Source: Roseicella aerolata (GTDB taxonomy: Bacteria; Pseudomonadota; Alphaproteobacteria; Acetobacterales; Acetobacteraceae). Taken from it: a DNA stretch of 64,000 bases. The position numbers and the translations under genes were made by a program. The notes below the pieces were generated by a model that ran no database searches, was not told the origin of the DNA, and worked only from the letters and a program-made list of their open reading frames with translations. Below are positions 55,921 to 63,489 of this stretch, in pieces. Numbering within the stretch: position 1 is the first letter of the stretch; each line of letters opens with the position of its first letter. The DNA lies in assembly GCF_020523605.1 (NCBI RefSeq), contig NZ_JAJAQI010000015.1, positions 1 to 64,000 of the forward strand, given 5' to 3'.

Positions 55921-56855
55921 CCAAGGATCATCCGGTCCACGGCGAGCGCGATGAAGAGCAGGCCGAGATAGGAAAGGGAGTAGCGGAAGGCCTTCCTGGC
56001 CGGCACGTCGCCGGAGAGGCTGCGCCCCGCGGGATCCTGCCGGTCCCGCCAGACGGCGAGGGCATGGCGCAGGAATTCGGCGCCCAGCAGCAGGGCTGCG
56101 GCGGCATAGACCCAGCCGGCGAAGCCGAGCAGCGTCGGCGCCAGCGTCAGCGGCACCAGCAGCAGGGTATAGAGCAGCACCTGCTTCCGGGTCTCCCGCG
56201 CGCCATGGGTGACGGGCAGCATGGGGACGCCGACCCGCTCGTAATCCGCATGGGCGAACAGGCTGAGCGCCCAGAAATGCGGCGGGGTCCAGAAGAAGAT
56301 GATGGCGAAGAGAATGAGGGGCTCGAGCGTCACGTCGCCGGTGACGGCGGCCCAGCCGATCACCGGCGGGAAGGCCCCGGCGGCGCCGCCGATGACGATG
56401 TTCTGGCTGGTCCGGCGCTTCAGCCACATGGTGTAGACGACGACATAGAAGGCGATCGAGAGCGCGAGCACGCCGGCCGCCACCCAATTGGTGGCGAGCC
56501 CCATGATGAGGACGGAGGCGGTGGCGAGCGAGACGCCATAGGCGAGCGCCGCGCCCGGCTCGATCCGCCCGGCCGGAATGGGGCGGCGGGCGGTGCGCTT
56601 CATCCGCGCGTCGATGTCGCGGTCGTACCACATGTTGATGGCGCCCGCGGCGCCCGCGCCGAGCGCGATGCAGAGCACGGCGGCGATCGCCAGCGCCGGC
56701 GGCAGCGTTCCCGGCGCCACGATCAGCCCCACCACGCCGGTCAGCACCACCAGCGAGATCACCCGCGGCTTGAGCAGCGTGACCCAGTCGCGGACCTCCG
56801 AGAGGTCCTGCGCCGGGAGGGCTTCCGATGCGGAGGAGGCGGTGAGATCGCTCAT
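55917..56855 (-). CDS. ctaB: Protoheme IX farnesyltransferase (heme o synthase)
   Basis: Membrane prenyltransferase (312 residues, nine helices) converting heme b to heme o. The aspartate-rich motif NMWYDRDIDARMKRTARRPI (about residues 73-92) and the second one, ADYERVGVPMLPVTHG (about 206-221), are intact, with KPRVISLVVLTGVVGL near the start. It lies after ctaD in the oxidase locus. A Rho-independent terminator separates it from ctaD, so it probably has its own promoter or relies on partial readthrough. Confidence 0.96.
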   Translation of the reverse strand: MSDLTASSASEALPAQDLSEVRDWVTLLKPRVISLVVLTGVVGLIVAPGTLPPALAIAAVLCIALGAGAAGAINMWYDRDIDARMKRTARRPIPAGRIEPGAALAYGVSLATASVLIMGLATNWVAAGVLALSIAFYVVVYTMWLKRRTSQNIVIGGAAGAFPPVIGWAAVTGDVTLEPLILFAIIFFWTPPHFWALSLFAHADYERVGVPMLPVTHGARETRKQVLLYTLLLVPLTLAPTLLGFAGWVYAAAALLLGAEFLRHALAVWRDRQDPAGRSLSGDVPARKAFRYSLSYLGLLFIALAVDRMILG

Positions 56856-56882
56856 GGCGATGGATCCAGGCCCTGCATGGAG

Positions 56883-56908
56883 AAAACGCCATGCCGCGGG
56901 GCATGGCG
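56883..56908 (-). terminator. Rho-independent terminator between ctaD and ctaB
   Basis: On the minus strand CGCCATGCC / CCGC / GGCATGGCG is followed by TTTT. It lies 104 bp after the ctaD stop and 28 bp before the ctaB start. A second palindrome, GGCCGGGACCC-GT-GGGTCCCGGCC (56934-56957), lies just upstream and may add to it. Confidence 0.75.
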
Positions 56909-56972
56909 CATCCCGGTCTTGATGGTGAATGCCGGCCGGGACCCGTGGGTCCCGGCCTTTCTGCCTGCCCCT

Positions 56973-57033
56973 CGCGTCAGCGGACGCGCGGCAGTTCCGA
57001 GCCCAGGCGCGTCAGCGGACGCGCGGCAGTTCC
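56973..57033 (-). repeat. Tandem duplication of the ctaD 3' end
   Basis: The 26-bp segment covering the last seven ctaD codons and its stop (57008-57033) recurs exactly at 56973-56998, a 35-bp period. Both copies include the TGA. The gene product is not altered. Confidence 0.85.
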
Positions 57034-58613
57034 TCGAAGGTGTGGAAGGGCGGCGGGCTGCTGACCTGCCATTCCAGCGTGGTCGCACCCTCACCCCAGT
57101 AGTTGTCGGCCACCTGCTCCTTCGAGGTGAAGGTCCGGTAGACGACGTAGAAGAACACCAGCATCGACGCCGCGGCGATGTAGGAGCCGAGCGAGGAGAC
57201 CAGGTTCCAGCCCCAGAAGGCATCCGGGTAGTCCGGGTAGCGGCGGGGCATGCCCTGCGCGCCCAGGAAGTGCTGCGGGAAGAAGATCAGGTTGGCGCCG
57301 ATGAACAGCATCCAGAAATGCACCTGCCCCCAGAACTCCGGGTACTGCTTTCCGCTCATCTTGCCGATCCAGTAGTAGAAGCCGGCGAAGATCGAGAAGA
57401 CGGCGCCCAGGGACAGCACGTAGTGGAAGTGCGCCACCACGTAGTAGGTGTTGTGCAGGATGACGTCCACGCCGGCATTGGCCAGCTTCACGCCGGTGAC
57501 GCCGCCCACCGTGAACAGGAAGATGAAGCCGATGGCCCAGAGCATGGGCAGCTTCATCTGGATGGAACCGCCCCACATGGTGGCGATCCAGGAGAAGATC
57601 TTCACGCCCGTCGGCACCGCAATCACCATCGTCGCCGCCATGAAGTAGGCGCGGGTGTCGACATCGATGCCGGAGGTGAACATGTGGTGGGCCCAGACGA
57701 TGAAGCCCACGACGCCGATCGCCACCATCGCATAGGCCATGCCGAGATAGCCGAAGACCGGCTTGCGGCTGAAGGTCGAGACGATGTGGCTGATGATCCC
57801 GAAGCCCGGCAGGATCATGATGTAGACTTCGGGGTGACCGAAGAACCAGAACAGGTGCTGGAACAGCACCGGGTCGCCGCCGCCGGCCGGGTTGAAGAAG
57901 GCCGTGCCGAAATTGCGGTCCGTGATCAGCATGGTGATCGCGCCGGCCAGCACCGGCACCGCCAGCAGCAGCAGGAAGGCGGTCACCAGCATCGACCACA
58001 CGAACAGCGGCATCTTGTGCAGGGTCATGCCCGGCGCGCGCATGTTGAAGATGGTCGTGATGAAGTTCGCCGCGCCCATGATCGAGCTCGCGCCCGCCAG
58101 GTGCAGGGCGAACAGCGCCAGGTCCATGGCCGGGCCGGCATGGTAGGTGCTGTCCGAGAGCGGGGTGTAGATCGTCCAGCCCGCGCCGGGGCCGGAGCCC
58201 ACGAACAGGCTCGCGCCCAGCATCAGGAAGGCCGGCACCAGCAGCCAGAAGCTGATGTTGTTCATGCGCGGGAAGGCCATGTCCGGCGCGCCGATCATGA
58301 TCGGCACGAACCAGTTGCCGAACCCGCCGATCAACGCCGGCATGACCACGAAGAACACCATGATCAGGCCATGGGCGCTGACCACCGAGTTCCACATCTG
58401 GCCGTCGGCGAAGATCTGCATCCCCGGATTCTGCAGCTCCATCCGCATCAGGACGGAGAGCAGCACGCCGATGATCGCGGCGAAGACCGAGAAGATGAGG
58501 TAGAGGGTGCCGATGTCCTTGTGGTTCGTGCTGAAGAACCAGCGCGCCACGAAGCCCGGCTTGTGGTCGTGGTGGTCGTGCCCGTGATGGGCGTGGTCAC
58601 TCGCGGTCGCCAT
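57012..58613 (-). CDS. ctaD: Cytochrome c oxidase subunit I
   Basis: Catalytic subunit (533 residues, twelve helices) with heme a and the heme a3-CuB centre. The His-rich start ([11 protein letters not shown]) is unusual but not unique. [30 protein letters not shown], the CuB segment [19 protein letters not shown] with the crosslinked His-Tyr, [10 protein letters not shown] and [12 protein letters not shown] are all canonical, so it is an aa3-type oxidase. Start at MATASDH; an ATG eight codons upstream is possible. Confidence 0.97.
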   Translation of the reverse strand: MATASDHAHHGHDHHDHKPGFVARWFFSTNHKDIGTLYLIFSVFAAIIGVLLSVLMRMELQNPGMQIFADGQMWNSVVSAHGLIMVFFVVMPALIGGFGNWFVPIMIGAPDMAFPRMNNISFWLLVPAFLMLGASLFVGSGPGAGWTIYTPLSDSTYHAGPAMDLALFALHLAGASSIMGAANFITTIFNMRAPGMTLHKMPLFVWSMLVTAFLLLLAVPVLAGAITMLITDRNFGTAFFNPAGGGDPVLFQHLFWFFGHPEVYIMILPGFGIISHIVSTFSRKPVFGYLGMAYAMVAIGVVGFIVWAHHMFTSGIDVDTRAYFMAATMVIAVPTGVKIFSWIATMWGGSIQMKLPMLWAIGFIFLFTVGGVTGVKLANAGVDVILHNTYYVVAHFHYVLSLGAVFSIFAGFYYWIGKMSGKQYPEFWGQVHFWMLFIGANLIFFPQHFLGAQGMPRRYPDYPDAFWGWNLVSSLGSYIAAASMLVFFYVVYRTFTSKEQVADNYWGEGATTLEWQVSSPPPFHTFEELPRVR

Positions 58614-58660
58614 GGATCCGTCCCGCCTCGAGGTCAATCAGGGTCAGCCGAGCCCCGGGA

Positions 58661-59593
58661 TTACCGGGGCAGGGCCGCAATCTGCCGGGTGGGCGCCGGG
58701 GCGGCGGCCACCGACACCGGGGCGCCGTCCGCCCGCGCATATTTCGTCTTCGCCTGGTCCACCCAGGTCTGGAACTCGGCCGCGGGCACCGCCCGGACCT
58801 CGATCGGCATGAACCAGTGGTTCGTGCCGCAGATCTGGTTGCACTGGCCGTAGAAGGTGCCGGCGCGGTCGGCGCGGAACCAGGTCTCCAGCGTCCGGCC
58901 GGGGATGGTATATTTCTGCACGCCGAGTGCCGGGACGAAGAAGCTGTGGATCACGTCCTGCCCGGTGGTCAGCACGCGCACCGTGGCGCCGACCGGGATC
59001 ACCAGCGGCTCGTCCACCGCCAGGTTGCGGGGCTGGCCCGGCTGCAGGTCCTCATCCGGAATCGGGCGGCTGTCGAAGGCGAAGTTGCCGTGATCCGGAT
59101 AGGTGTAGTTCCAGTACCACTGCCGCCCCTGGACATTGATGGTGATGTCCGCGTCGCGCGCCCGGTCCTGGTAGTAGATCAAGCGGAAGGACGGGATGGC
59201 GATCACCACCAGGATCAGCACCGGGATCACCGTCCAGGCGATCTCGATCATGGTGTTGTGGCTGGTGCGGGACGGCGTCGGGTTGGCCGCTTCGCGGAAC
59301 TTCCAGACCACATAGGCCAGCAGCACCATCACGAACAGGGTGATGGCGATGATGATCCAGAGCACCAGCGTGTTGAAGTCGTGGATGGCCTCCTTCACCG
59401 GCCCCGCCGCAGGCTGCAGGCCCATGCCCCACGGGGTCGGCGCGCCGAGCGAGCCCTCGGTGCTGCCGACGATCCCGCCGGTCGGCTCATTTCCCTGCGC
59501 AAGCGCCTGTCCGAAGAGGGCCGACGCACCGACGAGGCCGGCGGTAGCGAGCCTCGATGCCTTAGCGAACCATCGCCCGATCACACGTCGCAT
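58661..59593 (-). CDS. ctaC: Cytochrome c oxidase subunit II
   Basis: A 310-residue subunit with a signal peptide (ending about residue 33, FGQALAQG), two membrane helices (about 75-95 and 118-138) and the periplasmic cupredoxin domain. GRQWYWNYTYPD is the aromatic electron-entry loop. The CuA ligands lie in QDVIHSFFVPALGVQ and GQCNQICGTNHWFMPIEV; Gln stands in place of the common Glu between the Cys residues, where only the backbone binds copper. First gene of the oxidase locus. Confidence 0.96.
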   Translation of the reverse strand: MRRVIGRWFAKASRLATAGLVGASALFGQALAQGNEPTGGIVGSTEGSLGAPTPWGMGLQPAAGPVKEAIHDFNTLVLWIIIAITLFVMVLLAYVVWKFREAANPTPSRTSHNTMIEIAWTVIPVLILVVIAIPSFRLIYYQDRARDADITINVQGRQWYWNYTYPDHGNFAFDSRPIPDEDLQPGQPRNLAVDEPLVIPVGATVRVLTTGQDVIHSFFVPALGVQKYTIPGRTLETWFRADRAGTFYGQCNQICGTNHWFMPIEVRAVPAAEFQTWVDQAKTKYARADGAPVSVAAAPAPTRQIAALPR

Positions 59594-59699
59594 CCCATTC
59601 CCGTCCGGGCTGACGACGCGCGCCGCCCGCAATCTATTCCCGCCGGGCCGCAGGACGGCCGGCACACCCCTCCCGCAGGCGCGGGGCAGGCGCGGCCGG

Positions 59700-59729
59700 A
59701 CCATAGTCGCGCACCCTGGCACCGCACAA
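59700..59729 (-). promoter_or_regulatory. Possible promoter of the ctaC operon
   Basis: On the minus strand TTGTGC (59729-59724) and TATGGT (59705-59700) are 18 bp apart, about 107 bp before the ctaC start. The -35 match is poor. Confidence 0.3.
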
Positions 59730-59769
59730 GTGAGGCCGCTTTGACATACAGCAAGGCCGCCGCGCTTTT

Positions 59770-60061
59770 TCAGGCGCCTCCTTCAACCTCTGCCTCCCCC
59801 TCGGCCACAGGGTCGACCATGTCCGACAGCATCGACCGGACATGCTCGTCCCGCACCGTGCAGCAGACCTGCCGGCCGCACCGGTCCGCCTGCAGCAACC
59901 GCATGGCGCGAGACGGGCGAGGCGGACATGCCCAGGCGCTCCGCCTCCTCCCCAGCCGCCGCCGGCGCACCGAGGCAGGCGAGGACGATCCGCAGCCGCG
60001 CCGGGCCGCGCATCGGCCGGAACATCTCCGCCAGTTCGGCGACCTGGTCCCCGCCGATCCT
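59770..60061 (-). pseudogene. Frameshifted ArsR-family regulator
   Basis: Two adjacent frames together resemble an ArsR-type winged-helix regulator. The first (right part) reads VAELAEMFRPMRGPARLRIV, then LACLGAPAAAG and ERLGMSASPVSRH, which is helices 1 to 4 with the recognition helix. The second (from about 59904 leftward) reads MRLLQADRCGRQVCCTVRDEHVRSML, the following helix, the wing and the C-terminal helix. The phase changes right after SRH, and the stretch between QADR and GRQV is shorter than usual, so both a frameshift and a small deletion seem to have occurred. It lies just upstream of ctaC on the same strand. A sequencing error could mimic the frameshift. Confidence 0.6.
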
Positions 60062-60164
60062 GCCCCGCCCGCCGGCCGCCTCGCCCCACGCCGGCCTGGC
60101 CCCAAGCGGGCCCCTGGCTGCGCCGCGGTGATTTGACCCCGCCGCCCCGGGGTGACAGGACAGC

Positions 60165-60899
60165 GTGGTGCCGCCCGGGTTTCTCCGCTGCCTGCTGCTC
60201 CTGCCGACCCTGCTTGCCGCGGGCCCGGCCCTTGCCCAGGGCCCGGCCGCCGAGGACCCCTGGACCGCCTGCCGCCGCGCCATCGCCGCGGCCGAGCCGC
60301 GCTCCGGCCTCCCGCCCGGTCTGCTGCTGGCCATCGCCCTGGTCGAGAGCGGGCGCAGCGACCCTCGCACCGGCCGCTTCGAGCCCTGGCCCTGGTCCCT
60401 GAATGTGGAGGGCGAGGGCCGGGTGCTGGACAGCCGTGCCGCCGCGGCCGCGGAGGTCGCGGCGCTGCAGGCCGCCGGGCGCCGCTCCATCGATATCGGC
60501 TGCATGCAGGTGAACCTGCTGCACCACCCCGACGCCTTCCCGGACCCGCAGGCGGGATTCGAGCCGGCCGCGAATATCCGCTACGCCATCACCTTCCTGC
60601 GCGCGCTGCACGGCCGCTTCGGTAATTGGGCGGAAGCCATCGCCAACTACCATTCCGGGGATGCCGGGCGCGGCGCGGGCTACCACCGGCGCATCATGCT
60701 GGCGCGGCTCGGCGCGGCCTGGGCGGCGGGCGGCGGCACGGTGCCGATCGCGGCGGCGAAGGGCCTCTGCGCGCCGGGGCTCCGGCCGGCGCTGAAGGTC
60801 GCGCGCCATGCGCCGAGGCCGCGCATCGCCTGCCAGAGGGTGGCACCGTCCCCCTCGCCCGCCGCCGGGGCCGAAGCCTGGCCCCGGACCCCGCCCTGA
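60165..60899 (+). CDS. SLT-domain lytic transglycosylase
   Basis: A 244-residue secreted protein. A signal peptide (PGFLRCLLLLPTLLAAGPALAQG) is followed by an SLT domain with the catalytic Glu in LLAIALVESGRSDPRTG (about residues 54-70). SIDIGCMQVNLLHHPDAFPD and EAIANYHSGDAGRGAGYHRRI follow. This is the short proteobacterial transglycosylase type that carries an insert (WPWSLNVEGEGR), often related to flagellar or export assembly. It begins at GTG with AGGA 5 nt upstream (a second GTG follows at once). It is convergent with pmtA, 1 bp between the stops. Confidence 0.86.
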   Translation: MVPPGFLRCLLLLPTLLAAGPALAQGPAAEDPWTACRRAIAAAEPRSGLPPGLLLAIALVESGRSDPRTGRFEPWPWSLNVEGEGRVLDSRAAAAAEVAALQAAGRRSIDIGCMQVNLLHHPDAFPDPQAGFEPAANIRYAITFLRALHGRFGNWAEAIANYHSGDAGRGAGYHRRIMLARLGAAWAAGGGTVPIAAAKGLCAPGLRPALKVARHAPRPRIACQRVAPSPSPAAGAEAWPRTPP

Positions 60900-60900
60900 A

Positions 60901-61539
60901 TCAGGCCGGCTGGGGGACGCGGACCAGGGTGAACAGCCCGAAAGGCGGGCAGGGCACGATCTCGGCGGCGGCGCGCGGGTCCTCCAGCAGGTCGCCCAGC
61001 GCGAAATCCGGATGCCAGCCGAGCACGCGCGAGAGCGGCGCCAGTGTCCGCTCCGCCCACCAGCGCAGGCCGCCCTCGGCGGCGAAGTGGTTCACGAAGA
61101 GGAGTTGCCCGCCGGGGCGCACCACGCGGCGCATCTCCCGGTAGAGCCGCCGGGCATCCGGCACCACCGTCGCGGTGAACATCGCCACCGCGACATCGAA
61201 GCTGCCATCGGCGAAGGCCATGGATTCCGCATCCATCTCCAGCAGCCCGACGACATTGCGCAACCGCCGCGTCGCCACCCGTTCCTGCGCGCGCAGCAGC
61301 ATGTCGCGCGACAGGTCGATGCCGACCACCCGCTTGCGGGGATCATAGAGCGGCAGGGCCAGGCCGGTGCCGACCCCGACCTCGAGCACGCGCGTGCCCG
61401 GCAGCCCGTTCACCGCCGCAACGGCACGCCGGCGGCCGGGGCCGGAGACGGAGCCGAACACCTCGTCATAGACACCCGCCCAGCGGCGATAGGCCTCGCG
61501 CACCGCACCGGCATCGAGCGCCGCGCGGGGGTGGCCCAT
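60901..61539 (-). CDS. pmtA: Phospholipid N-methyltransferase, PmtA-like
   Basis: A soluble SAM-dependent methyltransferase of 212 residues, similar to the PmtA that methylates phosphatidylethanolamine to phosphatidylcholine. YRRWAGVYDEVFG at the N-terminus (about residues 17-29) and the SAM site VLEVGVGTGLALPLY (about 51-65) are the key signs. VVGIDLSRDMLLRAQERV, then ATVVPDARRLYREMRRVVRPGG and the C-terminal AEIVPCPPFGLFTLVRVPQ also fit. A closely related type is the ubiquinone/menaquinone methyltransferase family, so the lipid assignment is probable but not certain. Confidence 0.78.
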   Translation of the reverse strand: MGHPRAALDAGAVREAYRRWAGVYDEVFGSVSGPGRRRAVAAVNGLPGTRVLEVGVGTGLALPLYDPRKRVVGIDLSRDMLLRAQERVATRRLRNVVGLLEMDAESMAFADGSFDVAVAMFTATVVPDARRLYREMRRVVRPGGQLLFVNHFAAEGGLRWWAERTLAPLSRVLGWHPDFALGDLLEDPRAAAEIVPCPPFGLFTLVRVPQPA

Positions 61540-61652
61540 CCGGGCATCCTGGAGCAGCCTTGCCTCGCGAATGCTTGTGACCCCTTTATGAATGCCACGG
61601 AAGCCTGCGGGCTAGACTACCGGGACCGCCAAGGCAAGCCCGTTGGGCCGCA

Positions 61653-62534
61653 TCATGTCTCGACCGGCTGCCTGGCGCGGCGGTCGGGCAACGCCACCAG
61701 CACCCCGCCCAGCGCAATGATCGCCGCCCCCAGCAGCGTCCACAGATCCGGCCAGTCGGCGAAGACCAGCACCCCGGCGATCGAGGCCCAGATGAGCTGG
61801 GTATAGGACATTGGCGCCAGCAGGCTGGCCGGCGCCCGGGCATAGGCCAGCACCAGCAGCCCATGCCCCGCCCCGCCCAGCAGCCCGAGTGCGGCCAGCA
61901 GCCCCCAGTCCGGCAGGGAAGGCGGCGTCCAGACGAAGGGCTGCGCCAGGCTCGCGGCGATCGAGGCGGCGAGGCCGGTATGCAGGATGGTGGTGCGCGG
62001 GTCGTCGATGGTCGCCAGCCGGCGCGTCATGATCTGGTAGACCGCGAAGAGCAGCGCGGTTCCGAGCGGCAGGATGGTGGCCCAGTGCGCCGGCTCCCCG
62101 CCCGTCAGGAAGGGCGGGCGGAGCGCGACCAGCACGCCGGCGAAGCCGATGCCCACGCCGAGCCAGCGCCGCTTCCCCACCCTCTCCTTCAGCCAGACCG
62201 CGGCGAGCGCGACGGTGAAGAGCGGCGAGGCGAAGCCGATCGCGGTGCAGTCGGTCAGCGGCAGGTAGACGAGGGCGGTCGAGAACATCAGGTTGCTCGC
62301 CGCCAGCAGCAGGCTGCGCACCGCCTGCAGCCCCGGCGCCCTGGACCGCCAGGGCAGCCGCCCCATCACCAGCCGGAAGAACAGCGCGGCGGCCAGCAGG
62401 CTGAACAGGAAGCGTGCCCACATCAGCTGCGGCACGGCATAATGCGCCGTCAGCAGCTTCAGCATGGTGTCCATGCAGACGAAGACGGCAAGCGCCGAGA
62501 GCTGCAGCGCGACGCCGGCGAGGCGGCCGTTCAT
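61653..62534 (-). CDS. EamA/DMT family transporter
   Basis: A 293-residue inner-membrane protein with ten predicted helices in two five-helix repeats (DMT superfamily). LSALAVFVCMDTMLKLLTAH and QLMWARFLFSLLAAALFF open the first half. LTDCTAIGFASPLFTVALAAVWLKERV ends it, and APMSYTQLIWASIAGVLVFADWP is the matching end of the second. The substrate is unknown; relatives include exporters of amino acids and metabolites. It is a single gene after gcrA on the same strand, beyond a strong terminator. Confidence 0.9.
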   Translation of the reverse strand: MNGRLAGVALQLSALAVFVCMDTMLKLLTAHYAVPQLMWARFLFSLLAAALFFRLVMGRLPWRSRAPGLQAVRSLLLAASNLMFSTALVYLPLTDCTAIGFASPLFTVALAAVWLKERVGKRRWLGVGIGFAGVLVALRPPFLTGGEPAHWATILPLGTALLFAVYQIMTRRLATIDDPRTTILHTGLAASIAASLAQPFVWTPPSLPDWGLLAALGLLGGAGHGLLVLAYARAPASLLAPMSYTQLIWASIAGVLVFADWPDLWTLLGAAIIALGGVLVALPDRRARQPVET

Positions 62535-62710
62535 CGAGGGATGGTGGGGCGGATCATGGGCGCAGCATCGCGGCGGCGGCGCGGCGCCGGAAGCGCGCGC
62601 TGCGAAGCCCCGGAATGCACGCGGCGCGCTGCGGCCTTCATGAACCGGTCATCGCTGGCGGGCTGGCATGCGGCGCTGCGCCGGCCATCGCCGCGGCGTC
62701 CGGCCCGCAG

Positions 62711-62735
62711 AAAAAAGCCCGGGCTGGGCCCGGGC
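62711..62735 (-). terminator. Rho-independent terminator of gcrA
   Basis: On the minus strand GCCCGGGC / CCA / GCCCGGGC is followed by six T residues. It starts 30 bp after the gcrA stop codon. Confidence 0.92.
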
Positions 62736-62764
62736 ATGGCGGCCGCGGTGCGGCGCCCCGCGGC

Positions 62765-63253
62765 CTAGGCGGCGTCTTCCCGCCGGTCGCGCACCCGCAC
62801 ATAGGCCACCGAGGCATGTTCGGCGCAGTAGGGCTTGCCCGGCGTCGCCTCGGCCGAGCAGAAGCGGAAATCGGGCGTGCCGGGCTCGCCGAGCGGCCAG
62901 CAGCAGCTGCGGGCGGCGACGCGCGGGAAGGGGCGCACCACGGCGGCGGGCGGCGGCGGGGCAGCCACCGGCGCGGCGGCCGCGGCCGGCGCCTCCGGCC
63001 GGCGCAGCGGCGCGGGCTCGCGCAGCGGCGGCGGCACGGCAAGGCGGCGCGGCTGCGCGGCGGGTCGCGGCGCCGCGCCGCCCTCCCCGGGCTCGCGGCG
63101 GATCGGGCTCGGCCGCGCCGGCAGGTTCAGCCGGTGCGCCTTGCCGACCACGGCATTCTTCGAGACGCCCATGCGCCGGCCGATCTCGGCCGTCGAATGG
63201 CCCTCCGCCCAGAGGCCGCGGAGCTGCTCGATCGCCTCAGCCGTCCAGTCCAT
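62765..63253 (-). CDS. gcrA: GcrA cell cycle regulator
   Basis: A 162-residue sigma70-associated regulator of cell-cycle genes, specific to Alphaproteobacteria. The N-terminal DNA-binding part is DWTAEAIEQLRGLWAEGHST, AEIGRRMGVSKNAVVGKAHR and LNLPARPSPI (residues 2-53). After a proline/alanine-rich linker, the C-terminal sigma-binding domain reads SCCWPLGEPGTPDFRFC and KPYCAEHASVAYVR. In Caulobacter GcrA acts with CcrM-methylated promoters. GGGGAG lies 7 nt upstream of the ATG. A DnaA box stands 108 bp upstream and a strong terminator follows the gene. Confidence 0.96.
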   Translation of the reverse strand: MDWTAEAIEQLRGLWAEGHSTAEIGRRMGVSKNAVVGKAHRLNLPARPSPIRREPGEGGAAPRPAAQPRRLAVPPPLREPAPLRRPEAPAAAAAPVAAPPPPAAVVRPFPRVAARSCCWPLGEPGTPDFRFCSAEATPGKPYCAEHASVAYVRVRDRREDAA

Positions 63254-63360
63254 GTGGCTCTCCCCGAACCTGACCCACTAGATGTTGCCACCCACAAGAT
63301 ACGGTAGGCCAACGCGGGTACTCACCACAAGTTCTGGCATGCAATCAGCACACGAAAATC

Positions 63361-63369
63361 TGTGGAAAA
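63361..63369 (-). promoter_or_regulatory. DnaA box upstream of gcrA
   Basis: On the minus strand TTTTCCACA fits the DnaA-box pattern TTWTNCACA exactly. It lies 108 bp upstream of the gcrA start codon, in an AT-rich stretch. In Caulobacter DnaA activates gcrA transcription, so direct control by DnaA is plausible here. Confidence 0.5.
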
Positions 63370-63489
63370 GACTGGGGAAAAGAATGAGCGGGAAAACATT
63401 CGCGCCTCTCAGTTAGCGTCTTAACGCGAACCGGGAGGCGCGTCGCCACCGAATACGCGCGCGGCGTGCGGCGCCGCGCGCAACCACAG

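Noticed and set aside
56064-58853. Open frame of 929 codons on the plus strand
   Set aside because: Antisense to ctaB and ctaD, rich in His, Glu and Arg; clearly a shadow frame.
63361-63369. DnaA box as a sign of a replication origin
   Set aside because: Only one good box is seen, with no cluster, no dnaA/hemE/gidA neighbours and no strong AT-rich unwinding region.
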